Below are positions 25,219 to 34,036 of a stretch of 64,000 bases of DNA, piece by piece. Each line of letters starts with the position of its first letter. The stretch's first letter is position 1. Source of the DNA: Verrucomicrobiaceae bacterium (GTDB taxonomy: Bacteria > Verrucomicrobiota > Verrucomicrobiia > Verrucomicrobiales > Verrucomicrobiaceae). The stretch covers positions 1,426,001-1,490,000 of the forward strand of contig JABTUN010000001.1 of the NCBI GenBank assembly GCA_015075365.1. Reading direction: 5' to 3'. A program made the position numbers and the translations under genes. The notes under the pieces were generated by a model that saw only the letters and a list, made by a program, of their open reading frames with translations, searched no databases and was not told the origin of the DNA.

Positions 25219-25929
25219 ATGCAACAGAACTGGCACATCCGCAGCCGCTCCCATGCCTGCGCCGTCACCGAAAAACCCTTCGAGGACGGCGAGACCTTCC
25301 ATACCGCGATCTATTTCGATCCCGACCTCAATGAATACGTCCGCCGTGACATCTGCGCCGAGGCCTGGCCTGCCGAACGCGAGGCACGCAAGCCCATCGC
25401 CGCATGGAAGACGGTCTATGTGAAAGTCGAGCCCGAGGCGAAACCCGAGATCGCGCCCAAGGAGAGCGCGATGGAACTGCTCCAGCGCTTCATCGAGGAA
25501 AGTGATCCCAAGACCGAGAATGCCCGCTACATCCTGGCCCTCATGCTGGAGCGGAAGCGCCAGATCACGCAGACCGCCGAAAAAGAGGTCGATGGGAACA
25601 AGATGCTTTTCTACGAAAACAAGAAGACCGGCGAAGTCTTCATCGTGCGCGATCCCGAGCTCAAACTCGACGAGGTGGCACAGATCCAGGAGGAGGTGGC
25701 CACCATCCTTGCCTTCGGTGGCCCCGCCGTCGAGGCCGCGAAGGTAGCCGGAGTGACGCTGACAGTGGATGGTGTCGTTCCCGCCGGAACACCCGCCGAA
25801 CCGTCCGATGTGTCGGGCCAGTCCGACCTGTCTGATTCTCCAGATGCTCCCGCTCACATCGAAGAGCCCGAATCCACCGAAACCTCTCCCAACCCCGAAC
25901 CCACCACCGACGATGTCTCTGCAAACTGA
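25219..25929 (+). CDS. Conserved-looking hypothetical protein upstream of pyrE
   Basis: 236 residues, no signal peptide. The N-terminus WHIRSRSHACAVTEKPFEDG suggests a small cysteine-containing beta motif. Residues ~85-190 are helical and charged (SAMELLQRFIEESDPKTENA; RYILALMLERKRQIT), followed by FYENKKTGEVFIVRDPELKL. The last ~45 residues are Ser/Pro/Glu-rich and probably disordered. I do not recognise a family with confidence. The 3' end overlaps the start of pyrE by 17 bases, so the two are translated from one transcript and probably coupled. The acidic tail may exist mainly because of this overlap. Confidence 0.75.
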   Translation: MQQNWHIRSRSHACAVTEKPFEDGETFHTAIYFDPDLNEYVRRDICAEAWPAEREARKPIAAWKTVYVKVEPEAKPEIAPKESAMELLQRFIEESDPKTENARYILALMLERKRQITQTAEKEVDGNKMLFYENKKTGEVFIVRDPELKLDEVAQIQEEVATILAFGGPAVEAAKVAGVTLTVDGVVPAGTPAEPSDVSGQSDLSDSPDAPAHIEEPESTETSPNPEPTTDDVSAN

Positions 25930-26482
25930 CCGCGAAGAACTCCGCGCCATCCTGCGCGCCAAATCCGTCAAAACCGGCGATTTCACCCTCGCCTCCGGCA
26001 AAAAGAGCGATCTCTACGTTGATTGCCGCGTCACCACGCTCGACAGCCGCGGCGCGGTGCTGGTCGGTCGCGTGTTGCACGACTTGCTGCGCAGAGAAGA
26101 AGCGGCGCGCGGCATCAGCATCGGCTCGCTCGGCGGTCTCACCATGGGCGCGGACCCCATCACGCTCGCCGTGGCGATGAGTTCCAGCCTCGCGGGCGAT
26201 GCCAAGCCCGTGCAGGCCTTCGTCGTGCGCAAGGAGCCGAAGGGCCACGGACGCGGCAAGCGCATCGAGGGTAACTTTACCCCCGACCAGCCCGTCGTCG
26301 TCGTCGATGACGTCATCACCACCGGCGACTCGACCTTGAAGGCCATCCAGGCCATCGAGGAGGAAGGCGGCAAGGTGGCCTTCGCCCTCATCCTCGTGGA
26401 CCGCCAGGAAGGCGGCCGCGAAAACATCGAGGGGAAAGGTTACCCCGTCGTCGCGGCGTTCACACGTGCCGAGCTCGTTTAG
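25913..26482 (+). CDS. pyrE: Orotate phosphoribosyltransferase
   Basis: 189 residues, within the usual range. It makes OMP from orotate and PRPP, the fifth step of UMP synthesis. The evidence is the N-terminal TGDFTLASGKKSDLYVDCR, the catalytic VRKEPKGHGRGKRIEG loop and the PRPP-binding VVVVDDVITTGDSTLKA. The ATG at 25913 lies inside the end of the preceding gene; longer versions of the frame run through that gene. Downstream, after the stop, a strong inverted repeat separates it from a phosphodiesterase gene. With upp elsewhere in the window both de novo and salvage routes to UMP are represented. Confidence 0.95.
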   Translation: MSLQTDREELRAILRAKSVKTGDFTLASGKKSDLYVDCRVTTLDSRGAVLVGRVLHDLLRREEAARGISIGSLGGLTMGADPITLAVAMSSSLAGDAKPVQAFVVRKEPKGHGRGKRIEGNFTPDQPVVVVDDVITTGDSTLKAIQAIEEEGGKVAFALILVDRQEGGRENIEGKGYPVVAAFTRAELV

Positions 26483-26484
26483 AA

Positions 26485-26558
26485 TGATGCGTGACGTGTG
26501 ATGCGTGAGCCACGCTTGGCGCTCCTTCCGAATTCACGCATCATTTCATCACGCATCA
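26485..26558. repeat. Inverted pair of doubled TGATGCGTGA words
   Basis: The 10-mer TGATGCGTGA occurs at 26485-26494 and 26499-26508. Its reverse complement TCACGCATCA occurs at 26534-26543 and 26549-26558. The result is a hairpin with two 10-bp stem blocks, short internal loops (4 and 5 bases) and a 25-base apical loop. It begins two bases after the pyrE stop and ends 6 bases before the glycerophosphodiesterase ATG. There is no T-tract, so it is not a normal terminator. It could hide the downstream start region in the mRNA. Confidence 0.85.
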
Positions 26559-26564
26559 CTTCTC

Positions 26565-27326
26565 ATGAAATCCCTCCTCTTCCTCCTCCTCTCCATGAAC
26601 GCCGCCGCGGTCGAAATCATCGCCCATCGCGGTTTTTCAGCCAAAGCGCCTGAAAACACGGTCGCGGCCTTTGAACTGGCCTGGCGGAGTGGCACGGACG
26701 CCTGCGAGCTGGATGTGCATCTCACCAAGGATGGCCGGATGGCCGTGCACCATGACAAGGACACGAAACGCATGACCGGCGTGGCAAAGGTCATCGCCGA
26801 ATCCACGCTCGCCGAGTTGCGGGAGCTAAAACAAGCCGGAAACCACCTTATCCCCACGCTGGAGGAGGCTCTCGCCACCCTGCCGCAGGACCGCGGCCGC
26901 TTTGTGATCGAGATCAAATGCGGCGCGGAGATCGTCCCGCCCCTCGCAAAACTGTTGGAGACGATGAAGCCGCGCGCGAAGCAGCTCTGCATCATCAGCT
27001 TCCAGCGGGATGCCTGCATCGAGGCCAAAAAAGCGCTGCCATGGGTTCCCGTGCTCCAGCTTTCCGGCGGCAAGGACAAAAAGACCAAGGAACCCGTCGA
27101 TCTTGCCAAACTCATTGCCCGCGCGAAAAACGACGGGCTCGACGGGCTCGACCTCGGTTCCGACTGGAAGTGGGATGAGGCCATGGTGACCCATATCCAC
27201 GCCGCCGGCCTCCAAGCCGTCGTGTACACCATCAACAAGCCCGAGGAAGTCGCCCGCTACGCCAAACTCGGCCTCGACGGCATCACCACCGACGATCCGG
27301 TGATGGCGAAAAACGCGCTGAAGTAA
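26565..27326 (+). CDS. glpQ: Glycerophosphodiester phosphodiesterase, exported
   Basis: 253 residues with a short signal peptide (about 1-15, SLLFLLLSMNAAA). The GDPD barrel is complete: EIIAHRGFSAKAPENT with His and Arg of the HR motif, ACELDVHLTKDGRMAVHHD with Glu, Asp and His, FVIEIKC, and the C-terminal VVYTINKPEEVARY and GLDGITTDDP. It should hydrolyse glycerophosphodiesters to glycerol-3-phosphate and an alcohol in the periplasm. The start is the ATG at 26565; the region upstream is taken up by a strong inverted repeat. The gene symbol is by family only, since the substrate range was not established. Confidence 0.88.
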   Translation: MKSLLFLLLSMNAAAVEIIAHRGFSAKAPENTVAAFELAWRSGTDACELDVHLTKDGRMAVHHDKDTKRMTGVAKVIAESTLAELRELKQAGNHLIPTLEEALATLPQDRGRFVIEIKCGAEIVPPLAKLLETMKPRAKQLCIISFQRDACIEAKKALPWVPVLQLSGGKDKKTKEPVDLAKLIARAKNDGLDGLDLGSDWKWDEAMVTHIHAAGLQAVVYTINKPEEVARYAKLGLDGITTDDPVMAKNALK

Positions 27327-27446
27327 CCATCTCCCCTTTTGATCGAGTTTCTACATGTTGGACAGCTAAAGTTCCTGGTCATCTCGTCTTAATTCCCAAT
27401 GTAAAATCTTGAACCGATTTGCGGGACGTGCTCTGATGAAGATCTC

Positions 27447-28139
27447 ATGAATCTTGCACCCTTGTTTGCCGCAACAGGGCCTCTTGGCGGACCTGAACTG
27501 GCCATTCTCGCTGTCGTCGTTCTTTCAGTGCTCGCCCAACTCTCGCGCAACAAGGCGATCACCCTCGTGATCACAAAATGGCGCGCCTCGAACGTTCCTG
27601 ATGCCGGGGATGGTCGTTTCGTTGTGATTGTGGGCCGGCGCGAGGGCATCATTTCCTGGCTTTTGTCCATACTGGGTGTGGACGCCACCTCGTCCATCCA
27701 GGTTTCGGAAACACGAATCGAGTTTGAGGAGGCATCCCTCTCCGGCAAGGTCAAACGCCTGATCCCGCTGAAAAGCGTCTGCTCCACCCTCTACGGTTTC
27801 ACCAAACCGTGGAAGAAAGCCCTTGTCATCGCGGCGCTGCTCTTCGCGGCATCCTCGTTTATTGCCACCGCCATGGCGGAATACGGTCGGGGGCCGAATT
27901 TGCTCGTGCTGCTCGGTGGATTCGTGGTTTCCATCGTCCTCGGTGTGGTCTATTACCATCTCAACAAACAATTCACCCTCGGTTTTATCGAGGACAGCGG
28001 TCATGTGAGCGCGATCCAGTTCAAACGCAGCGTGATCGAGGGCCAGGAAATCAATGAGACGCAGGCTGCCTATGTGAGCCAGCTTGTGCAGGCCCTGATC
28101 GAAAACGCCAGGAACAACAATCCCAATACTCCGGAGTGA
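27447..28139 (+). CDS. Hypothetical membrane protein
   Basis: 230 residues. Hydrophobic segments are seen near 18-32 (ELAILAVVVLSVLAQL), ~127-146 (ALVIAALLFAASSFIATAM) and ~153-170 (LLVLLGGFVVSIVLGVVYY). Between the first and second is a soluble beta-rich part (RFVVIVGRREGIISWLLS) that could resemble a PH-like domain, though this is only an impression. The C-terminal ~50 residues are soluble and helical. The 120 bp upstream are noticeably AT-richer than the surroundings and should hold the promoter. Function unknown. It converges with yebC with 12 bp between stops. Confidence 0.7.
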   Translation: MNLAPLFAATGPLGGPELAILAVVVLSVLAQLSRNKAITLVITKWRASNVPDAGDGRFVVIVGRREGIISWLLSILGVDATSSIQVSETRIEFEEASLSGKVKRLIPLKSVCSTLYGFTKPWKKALVIAALLFAASSFIATAMAEYGRGPNLLVLLGGFVVSIVLGVVYYHLNKQFTLGFIEDSGHVSAIQFKRSVIEGQEINETQAAYVSQLVQALIENARNNNPNTPE

Positions 28140-28151
28140 CGCCGCTGCTGG

Positions 28152-28868
28152 CTACTTTAGCGCCGCATACACGCGGTGCACGTCATCGTGACCGTCGAGC
28201 GCTTGCAGGAAGCTGGTGATCTCATCGCGCTGCGCGTCGGTGATCTCCGGATACTCCTTCGGGTGGTAGCCCAGTTCGGAGCTTGTGATGATCCATCCTG
28301 CGGCCTTCAGGGCCTTCGTCACGGCATCCAGCGTGGTGGTCTGCGTGAAGAAGCGCGCACCGATGTGCCCGGCGGCCTCCTCGTCATCGACTTCCATCGG
28401 CTCCACGTTTTCCGCCTCCGCCTCGAGCGCGGCCACCTCGATGTCGAGGGACTTGTCCGCATGATGCGCCTCGATGATGCCGCAGTGATCGAACATCCAC
28501 GCCACCTTGCCCATGCTGCCCGCGCGGAAGAGCACCTTCACCTCCGAAGAGGTGCGGTTGTTGTTGTCCGTCAGGCATTCCACGATCACCGGCACGCGGT
28601 GCGGCGTGAAGCCCTCGTAAATCACCGTCTCATACTGCACGGCATCGGGTCCAGTACCGCTGCCCTTCGCGATCGCGCGCTCGATCGTGTCACGCGTCAC
28701 GCTCTGCTTCTTCGCGTTCGCCACGGCGGCGGCCAGGCGCGCATTGAACTCCGGATGCGGCCCGCCGAGGCGCGCCGCCACCTGGATTTCACGGACCAGC
28801 TTGCCCGTGATCTTGCCTTTCTGGTCAGCCGCCAGTTCCCGCCATTTTTGTTTCCATTGCGCGCCCAT
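28152..28868 (-). CDS. yebC: YebC/PmpR/TACO1 family protein
   Basis: 238 residues, the family length. The N-terminus MGAQWKQKWRELAADQKGK is a variant of the usual MAGHSKW...R start, followed by GGPHPEFNARLAAAVANAKK, IERAIAKGSG, YEGFTPHRVPVIVECLTDNN, NRTSSEVKVLFRAG and MFDHCGIIE, all diagnostic. YebC proteins were annotated as transcription regulators; newer work links them to translation of difficult polyproline stretches. The start ATG at 28868 has no Shine-Dalgarno sequence. It is followed upstream by the panE-like gene on the same strand (31 bp gap), so it may be the last gene of that operon. Confidence 0.94.
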   Translation of the reverse strand: MGAQWKQKWRELAADQKGKITGKLVREIQVAARLGGPHPEFNARLAAAVANAKKQSVTRDTIERAIAKGSGTGPDAVQYETVIYEGFTPHRVPVIVECLTDNNNRTSSEVKVLFRAGSMGKVAWMFDHCGIIEAHHADKSLDIEVAALEAEAENVEPMEVDDEEAAGHIGARFFTQTTTLDAVTKALKAAGWIITSSELGYHPKEYPEITDAQRDEITSFLQALDGHDDVHRVYAALK

Positions 28869-28899
28869 GATGATGTGTGGTTGAAAAAGTGGCCGCTAT

Positions 28900-29862
28900 T
28901 CAAGATGGAACAGCCGCCTTTGCAAGCCCGCGTGCCTCCACCAGCGCGCAAAGCTCCTGGTAAAGCGCCTCCACCCGCGGCATGGCAAGCCCAGCAGCTT
29001 TTGCACGACGCACCGGCTCGCCCCAGATCGGCTCGATCTCGATCTCGCGACCGCCCAGGAAGTCGATCAGGCTGCTGGGCTTGTAGCAGGTCATCGTGCG
29101 CGTGCGCTCGATCATGTCGTCAATGAGCGACAGCGGAATCGCGTGGCCCAACTGGCCCGCCGTCTCGATGATCTCACGCATCAGCTCGCGCACGCGCTCC
29201 TCCAACGCCGGGCTTGCCAGGATCGCCGCCGTGTCGATGCAACCGGCGGCGATGGAGAGGCCGTTGAAGGGGATGTTCCAGACAAGTTTCTTCCAGCGCG
29301 CGGCGATCAGGCTCGTTTCGACGATGCAATCGATGCCGCAGCGCAGGAACTCCGCCGCCAGAGCCTCCGTGCGTGCCTGTGGCGCGCCGCTGTGCTCCCC
29401 CAGCGCGATCCGGCCTTGTGCCATGTGATGAATCACGCCCGGCGCGATTCGGTTGATGCACACGAAGCACAACCCGCCGAGCACGCGCTCCGTCCCAAAG
29501 TGCTCTGCCAGGAAATCATCGCTGCCGAGGCCGTTTTGCAGCGTCAAAATCATTGTTCCGGGTTTCAATAGCGGCGGCAGCAAGTCGGGCAATTCCTCGT
29601 TCGCCGTCGCCTTCATCGCGATGATCACCAGATCACACAGCCCGATTTCGGCGGTGCTGCGATGACAGCTCACCTGCGGCAGCTTGAAGTCACCCAAATG
29701 GCTCCGAACCTCCAGCCCGTGCTGCTTCACATGCCCGTAGTCTGATCGCATCAAGAAGCGCACGTCATTCCCATGCTGCGCCAGCCGGCCGCCGTAGTAG
29801 CAGCCCACCGCACCGGAACCGACGATGGCGATGCGCAGCAGCGTTGGAGACGGAGAACTCAT
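28900..29862 (-). CDS. panE: 2-dehydropantoate 2-reductase family (ketopantoate reductase-like)
   Basis: 320 residues. The NADPH-binding Rossmann motif is at the start: IAVIGSGAVGCYYGG-like (here IAIVGSGAVGCYYGG). VIIAMKATANEELP and ILTLQNGLGSDD follow, then the catalytic-helix region RWKKLVWNIPFNGLS and the C-terminal SSLIDFLGGREIEIEPIWGE. These match ApbA/PanE enzymes, which reduce ketopantoate for coenzyme A synthesis; paralogues act on other 2-keto acids, so the exact substrate is a family guess. The ATG overlaps the stop of the helicase gene by four bases (ATGA), indicating translational coupling. Longer forms of the frame run antisense-like into the helicase and are rejected. Confidence 0.86.
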   Translation of the reverse strand: MSSPSPTLLRIAIVGSGAVGCYYGGRLAQHGNDVRFLMRSDYGHVKQHGLEVRSHLGDFKLPQVSCHRSTAEIGLCDLVIIAMKATANEELPDLLPPLLKPGTMILTLQNGLGSDDFLAEHFGTERVLGGLCFVCINRIAPGVIHHMAQGRIALGEHSGAPQARTEALAAEFLRCGIDCIVETSLIAARWKKLVWNIPFNGLSIAAGCIDTAAILASPALEERVRELMREIIETAGQLGHAIPLSLIDDMIERTRTMTCYKPSSLIDFLGGREIEIEPIWGEPVRRAKAAGLAMPRVEALYQELCALVEARGLAKAAVPS

Positions 29863-32348
29863 TTCAGCATCAGATAGTGCCGCGTCTTGCCATGCTTCTG
29901 CTTGTTCGTCAGCGGCGGCAGGTCGAGATGGAAGAAGTGGCGCAGGGTTTTGGTATGGTGCTTCAAGACCGCCCTCGCGGCGTCTTTGAGCGCCATCCAT
30001 CGCTTCCAGGGATGATCCGGCGCATGGCTGATGTGCCGCAGGATGCTCAGCCACTCGACGTAGGCGCGGGAGATGTCCCCTTCGGCGATGCCGGCCTTCA
30101 AATCGGCCGCGCCGGACCGCTCGGGATGCAACATGGCATCGAGCAACTCCGCCGCGCCCTCGCCGTAATCGACCGGCAGGCCGTTTTCCAGATAACCGTG
30201 GTGATTGATGAAGCCGTAAGTGCCGCGACACACCGCCGCGAGCCGTTCGGAGCCGCAATCAAGCGGCAGATCGAACTTCGAGCCGCTGCGCAGGTTCGCC
30301 ATGTGATGCACGAGATCATCGGCCGGATAGCTCTCATCTTCGAGCGCTGCTACGACCGCGAGACCTTCGCCATGCTGGAAGAAGCTGAAGATCTCGCCGC
30401 GCCGCGTCGGCACGCCGTCCGCATCGATCAGGCCGAGCGTACGCCACGCGTGGATGGGCGAGCCCGGGCGCGGCTCGCGATCGGTGGTGGCAGTCTCGGG
30501 CGCGTGCACGCCGGTTTCATGTTTCACGACGATGCTGCGCTCCTGCGGCGCAAAGAGCAGCTTCCCGTGACTGTCCTCGTAGGCCATCACCTCGACCTGG
30601 GCGAGGTCAAAGCAGGCAAACACCAGATTCTCCTTCGCCACCGTGCCGATGAACTCCGGCACGACGTCTTGAATGACCTCCTCGACGTTCGCCAGGATCG
30701 CCTTCGCCAGTTCACCGGCATGCAAAACGGCGATTTCCTCCAGCGGCACCGTCTCGACCTTTCGCGACAGCTTCAGCAAGCGACGAATCGACTTGGTGGG
30801 CCGGATCTGATCGCCTTCGGGCGTTCCGAGGCTGATCTCGACGCCATAGGTCACCTCCTTGTCGCGACGAATCTTTCCCACGCGGCCGATGCCGTGCGCG
30901 AATTTGGCCGCAAAGGCTGGAACGGTGAGCGTGCCCTGCACACGGCTCAGCGGCACGCGTTGCAGCGCATGTTTGTGTTTGCGCTCCCATTCGCCGCTGG
31001 AGCTCAGAATCTGCTTTTCGGTGGCTTCGAGGCCAAAAAGCGCTTTTGCGCTCTCCAATTGCGGATGCGCCACATTCGGCTCCGCGTCCTCCAAACCGAG
31101 CAACGGCGGCACTTTGGCGAAAAGACGCTCGGAGAAGCGTTTCGCGGCCTCGAAGGGGTTTTCCTGCTTCAACGCGGCGTGCTTCATCACGCGCAAAAAG
31201 ATCGGCCAGGCCAGCAACGCGCCGCGATGCAGCCGCGCAGGCCGCGCATCGAAGATCGACGGGCTGTCGCGGCTGGTGACGACGTGGCCTTTGTCATCGA
31301 GACCGCGACGTCCGGCGCGGCCATACATCTGCAGCAGCTCGTCCGGCGCGAGTTTGTGCTCGCTGCGGCCGTCGTGGAAGGTCGTGCCGGCCACATGCAC
31401 GCTGCGCACGGAGAAATTGATGCCTGCGGCGAGCCCCATGGTCGCCACGATGACACGGAGCTGGCCCGCCTTCGCCAGCGGCTCGATCACGCCCGCGCGC
31501 GCGCCATACGACAGCCCGCTGTGATGAAACGCGATGCGCCGCTCGATCAGCGTCGCCAAATCCTTGCCGCATACGGCACGCTGCTCCGGCGTGAGGTCGA
31601 GCGGGTCACCCATCGGCAGATCCGCGGCGAGTCGGCGCGCGATCGACTCCGCTTCCTTGCGTCGCGGAGCAAAGATGAGCAAGGGCGCGAGGTCCGCCAG
31701 CATCACCGCCGCCGCGAAACGCGGCCAGTAGTTCTCAAACTGCCGCTGGCGATGCGGCAGCGCCTCGATGGGTGCCTCCTCAAGCGGCACGGGGCGTTCC
31801 TTTGTCAAAACGACCTCTGCCTTGCGATTCAACGAGCGCATCCACGCCACCACGTCCTCCGGATTCGCCACCGAGCCGCTGAGCAGCAGCAAACGCGTCC
31901 CCGCCGGCGCGAGCGCCACCGCCGCCTCGTAGTTCGCACCGCGGGCGTGATCGGAGATCATCTGATACTCGTCGATCACCAGCAGCGCCGGCCCTTCGCC
32001 GCGCACCAGCCGCTCCAGTTGCGTCTCCAGCGTCGCCACCACGACCGGCGCGTCCACATTCTCTGCGATGTCGCCCGTGGCGATGCCCACATTCCACTTT
32101 GCGTCCTTCCATTCGGCATACTTGTCATTCGCCAGCGCCCGCGTCGGCACCGTGTAGATCGCCTGGCCCTGCAAATGCCGGCCCTGGTGCAGCAGCTCGA
32201 AGATGTACGTCTTCCCAGCGCCAGTCGGCGCGCTCACGACCACATCCGTGCCCGCGCGCAACAGGTTCACCGCCTGGTGCTGCCAGGGATCGGGAAGTTT
32301 GAGCTGGTTGATGTTCGCGAGCACGCGCACCGCCTTTAAAGCGGTCAC
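29859..32348 (-). CDS. Ski2-like DEAD/DEAH-box helicase
   Basis: 829 residues. Superfamily 2 motifs are in order: Q-like PDPWQHQAV, Walker A SAPTGAGKT, VPTRALANDKY (Ia), VVVATLETQ, the DEAH-box variant DEYQ in LLVIDEYQMISDHARG, LLLLSGS (III, SGS in place of SAT), FHHSGLSYGARAGVIE, VIVATMGLAAGINF (V) and QMYGRAGRRGLDDKG (VI). The C-terminal half is helical and unique. Relatives act on RNA (Ski2/Mtr4) or DNA (Hel308); the role here is unknown. The start is GTG at 32348, overlapping the HD-protein stop by four bases (GTGA), and its stop overlaps panE in the same way. DEYQ instead of DExH is worth noting. Confidence 0.88.
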   Translation of the reverse strand: MTALKAVRVLANINQLKLPDPWQHQAVNLLRAGTDVVVSAPTGAGKTYIFELLHQGRHLQGQAIYTVPTRALANDKYAEWKDAKWNVGIATGDIAENVDAPVVVATLETQLERLVRGEGPALLVIDEYQMISDHARGANYEAAVALAPAGTRLLLLSGSVANPEDVVAWMRSLNRKAEVVLTKERPVPLEEAPIEALPHRQRQFENYWPRFAAAVMLADLAPLLIFAPRRKEAESIARRLAADLPMGDPLDLTPEQRAVCGKDLATLIERRIAFHHSGLSYGARAGVIEPLAKAGQLRVIVATMGLAAGINFSVRSVHVAGTTFHDGRSEHKLAPDELLQMYGRAGRRGLDDKGHVVTSRDSPSIFDARPARLHRGALLAWPIFLRVMKHAALKQENPFEAAKRFSERLFAKVPPLLGLEDAEPNVAHPQLESAKALFGLEATEKQILSSSGEWERKHKHALQRVPLSRVQGTLTVPAFAAKFAHGIGRVGKIRRDKEVTYGVEISLGTPEGDQIRPTKSIRRLLKLSRKVETVPLEEIAVLHAGELAKAILANVEEVIQDVVPEFIGTVAKENLVFACFDLAQVEVMAYEDSHGKLLFAPQERSIVVKHETGVHAPETATTDREPRPGSPIHAWRTLGLIDADGVPTRRGEIFSFFQHGEGLAVVAALEDESYPADDLVHHMANLRSGSKFDLPLDCGSERLAAVCRGTYGFINHHGYLENGLPVDYGEGAAELLDAMLHPERSGAADLKAGIAEGDISRAYVEWLSILRHISHAPDHPWKRWMALKDAARAVLKHHTKTLRHFFHLDLPPLTNKQKHGKTRHYLMLK

Positions 32349-32968
32349 GCCGAAGCCGCAACGATCCCGATCAACTGCCGCAGATTCTCCCGCGCAGGCT
32401 GCTCCAGTCGCTGGCGTGCCCAGTCGGTACGGTAAAGCTGCTTCCGGTCTAAAAAACCATGCAGAATCTCCACGCGCTTCTCACGATAGACTTCCGGTGG
32501 TACCCAGCTGTATTCCTGCCGGATCTGCCCCTCGTATTCGAGCACCCGCTCCCAAGGCTGCCCCAAGATCGCGAGATCAATGTCGATGATCCACGCGTCA
32601 TCGATGCCGTCGCCCGGTGTGTGCGACTTCGTCAGCATGATCAGACGCGCGATCTCGTGCGCCTCCTCGTCATCACGGACAGCTTGCACGGCCATGTCGG
32701 CACTGCGTTCCTCATTGTCGCTGGCCGTGGGCTCATACACGGCATCGTGAAACCACAACGCCATTTCCACGAGATCCGGCCATGCCATCAAACCAGCTGC
32801 TTTCACCTCGTCGAACAACCGCAGGCATTCATCGAGATGCTGGAGCGTGTGGTAGCCGCGCTGCGGCTCGGACCACGCAGCGATCAAGCGGGCGTGCCAG
32901 TGGGTGGTCTCCTCCATTAATGCAAGACGCTGCGACAACGCTGACCATTCTTGAAGTGAAGTCCTCAT
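32345..32968 (-). CDS. HD-domain phosphohydrolase-like protein
   Basis: 207 residues from the ATG at 32968; a GTG seven codons upstream (32989) would give 214. The HD metal site is visible as YHTLQHLDECL, LWFHDAVYEP, RSADMA and DIDLAILGQPW. The predicted metal-dependent HD family of this size is widespread and its substrate is unknown; nucleotides are usual for the superfamily. It is the first gene of a tight three-gene operon with the Ski2-like helicase and the ketopantoate-reductase-like gene, each joined by a four-base stop/start overlap. That suggests production in fixed ratio, although the functions do not obviously belong together. Confidence 0.82.
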   Translation of the reverse strand: MRTSLQEWSALSQRLALMEETTHWHARLIAAWSEPQRGYHTLQHLDECLRLFDEVKAAGLMAWPDLVEMALWFHDAVYEPTASDNEERSADMAVQAVRDDEEAHEIARLIMLTKSHTPGDGIDDAWIIDIDLAILGQPWERVLEYEGQIRQEYSWVPPEVYREKRVEILHGFLDRKQLYRTDWARQRLEQPARENLRQLIGIVAASA

Positions 32969-33001
32969 GAGCTCTGGAGAAGCGATCACGATGCGATCGG
33001 G

Positions 33002-33940
33002 TCACAGATTTTCCAGTGCAGCAGCCTGCGTCAACACCACCGCGGTAACAGCTTGAGTCACCTGTTTGAGAAAGTCGTAATTCAGCGTGTCCGGCGTGTC
33101 GCTGGAGGCATGATAGTGGGGATTGCGGAACTCCGAGGTATCCGTCCACATGATCGAAGGAATGCCGGCTTTCCAAAAAGGTGCGTGATCGCTGCGATGG
33201 AGCACCGGGAAATATTTCTCCAAGCCTAACAGCACCTCCACGCCGTAAGCCGGGAGCCGCGGCACTTCCGTGCGGATGGTCTGCAGGGCTGATTTCATCG
33301 CTGCGGACCCGTTTCGATTCGTGAGGAGCCCGATGAAGTCTCCGCGATCAGGGAGGCTGATGGGAGGGCCGGGTGGTACCTTTTGTGAGCCGGGTGTGTT
33401 GTCGGCGAACCCGACCATCTCCAACACATGAGCGCACTCGACATCATAGCCGGCTTTGGGCAGATACTGCGCCACCCAATCACTGCTGCCTAGAAGTCCG
33501 TCTTCTTCGCAGTTGAAGGCAACAAACACGACCGGCAGGTCCGGGTGATACGTTGAGCAAAGATGCGCGCAGCCGAGCATCGCCGCCACGGCACTGCCAT
33601 TGTCATCAGCGCCCGGCGTTTCGGGTACGCTGTCATAGTGGGCACCCACCACGATGACTTTGTCAGCGTTCAGTGGGGACGACGCTATGACGTTTCGATA
33701 GCGACCTTGGAACTGCGTTTGGTAACCCAGCCCATCCAACTCCGAGGCAATCCATTCAGCGATGGCGGCGTTGGTCGTGGCATTCGCCGTAAAGTGCCGC
33801 GGAATCGAAATGTGCTCAATCCACCTTCGCAATTGAGAGACGTCCAGTGTGGCGAATCGTTTTTGTATCTCCGCAGATGAGTCTCCGGATTTGAGGCGGC
33901 TGACGTCCCGAATGCGCATAAAGACGAGTTTGGAGAGCAT
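33002..33940 (-). CDS. M28 family zinc aminopeptidase-like protein
   Basis: 312 residues from the ATG at 33940; MRIRDV at 33919 is an alternative and neither start has a ribosome binding site. The co-catalytic zinc ligands of M28 are present: GAHYDSVPETPGADDNGSA (His, bridging Asp), VAFNCEEDGLLGS (Glu-Glu), VLEMVGFADN (Asp) and HYHASSDTPDTLNYDF (His). It should remove N-terminal residues from peptides. No clear signal peptide is seen with either start, which is unusual because many M28 enzymes are exported; the real start could lie elsewhere. It is divergent from the serine acetyltransferase gene. Confidence 0.85.
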   Translation of the reverse strand: MLSKLVFMRIRDVSRLKSGDSSAEIQKRFATLDVSQLRRWIEHISIPRHFTANATTNAAIAEWIASELDGLGYQTQFQGRYRNVIASSPLNADKVIVVGAHYDSVPETPGADDNGSAVAAMLGCAHLCSTYHPDLPVVFVAFNCEEDGLLGSSDWVAQYLPKAGYDVECAHVLEMVGFADNTPGSQKVPPGPPISLPDRGDFIGLLTNRNGSAAMKSALQTIRTEVPRLPAYGVEVLLGLEKYFPVLHRSDHAPFWKAGIPSIMWTDTSEFRNPHYHASSDTPDTLNYDFLKQVTQAVTAVVLTQAAALENL

Positions 33941-34036
33941 CGGGGTGCTTGCCAGAAGTTCGCGCGACTTATTCACAGCATTCTCACTGTCACCGCGCTT
34001 GAATCCACCTCGCGGCACGGTATCGCATGCCTCCAC

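Noticed and set aside
29844..32339. 831-residue plus-strand protein antisense to the Ski2-like helicase
   Set aside because: The opposite strand holds all helicase motifs in order; the plus frame is a GC-driven shadow with Arg-rich composition.
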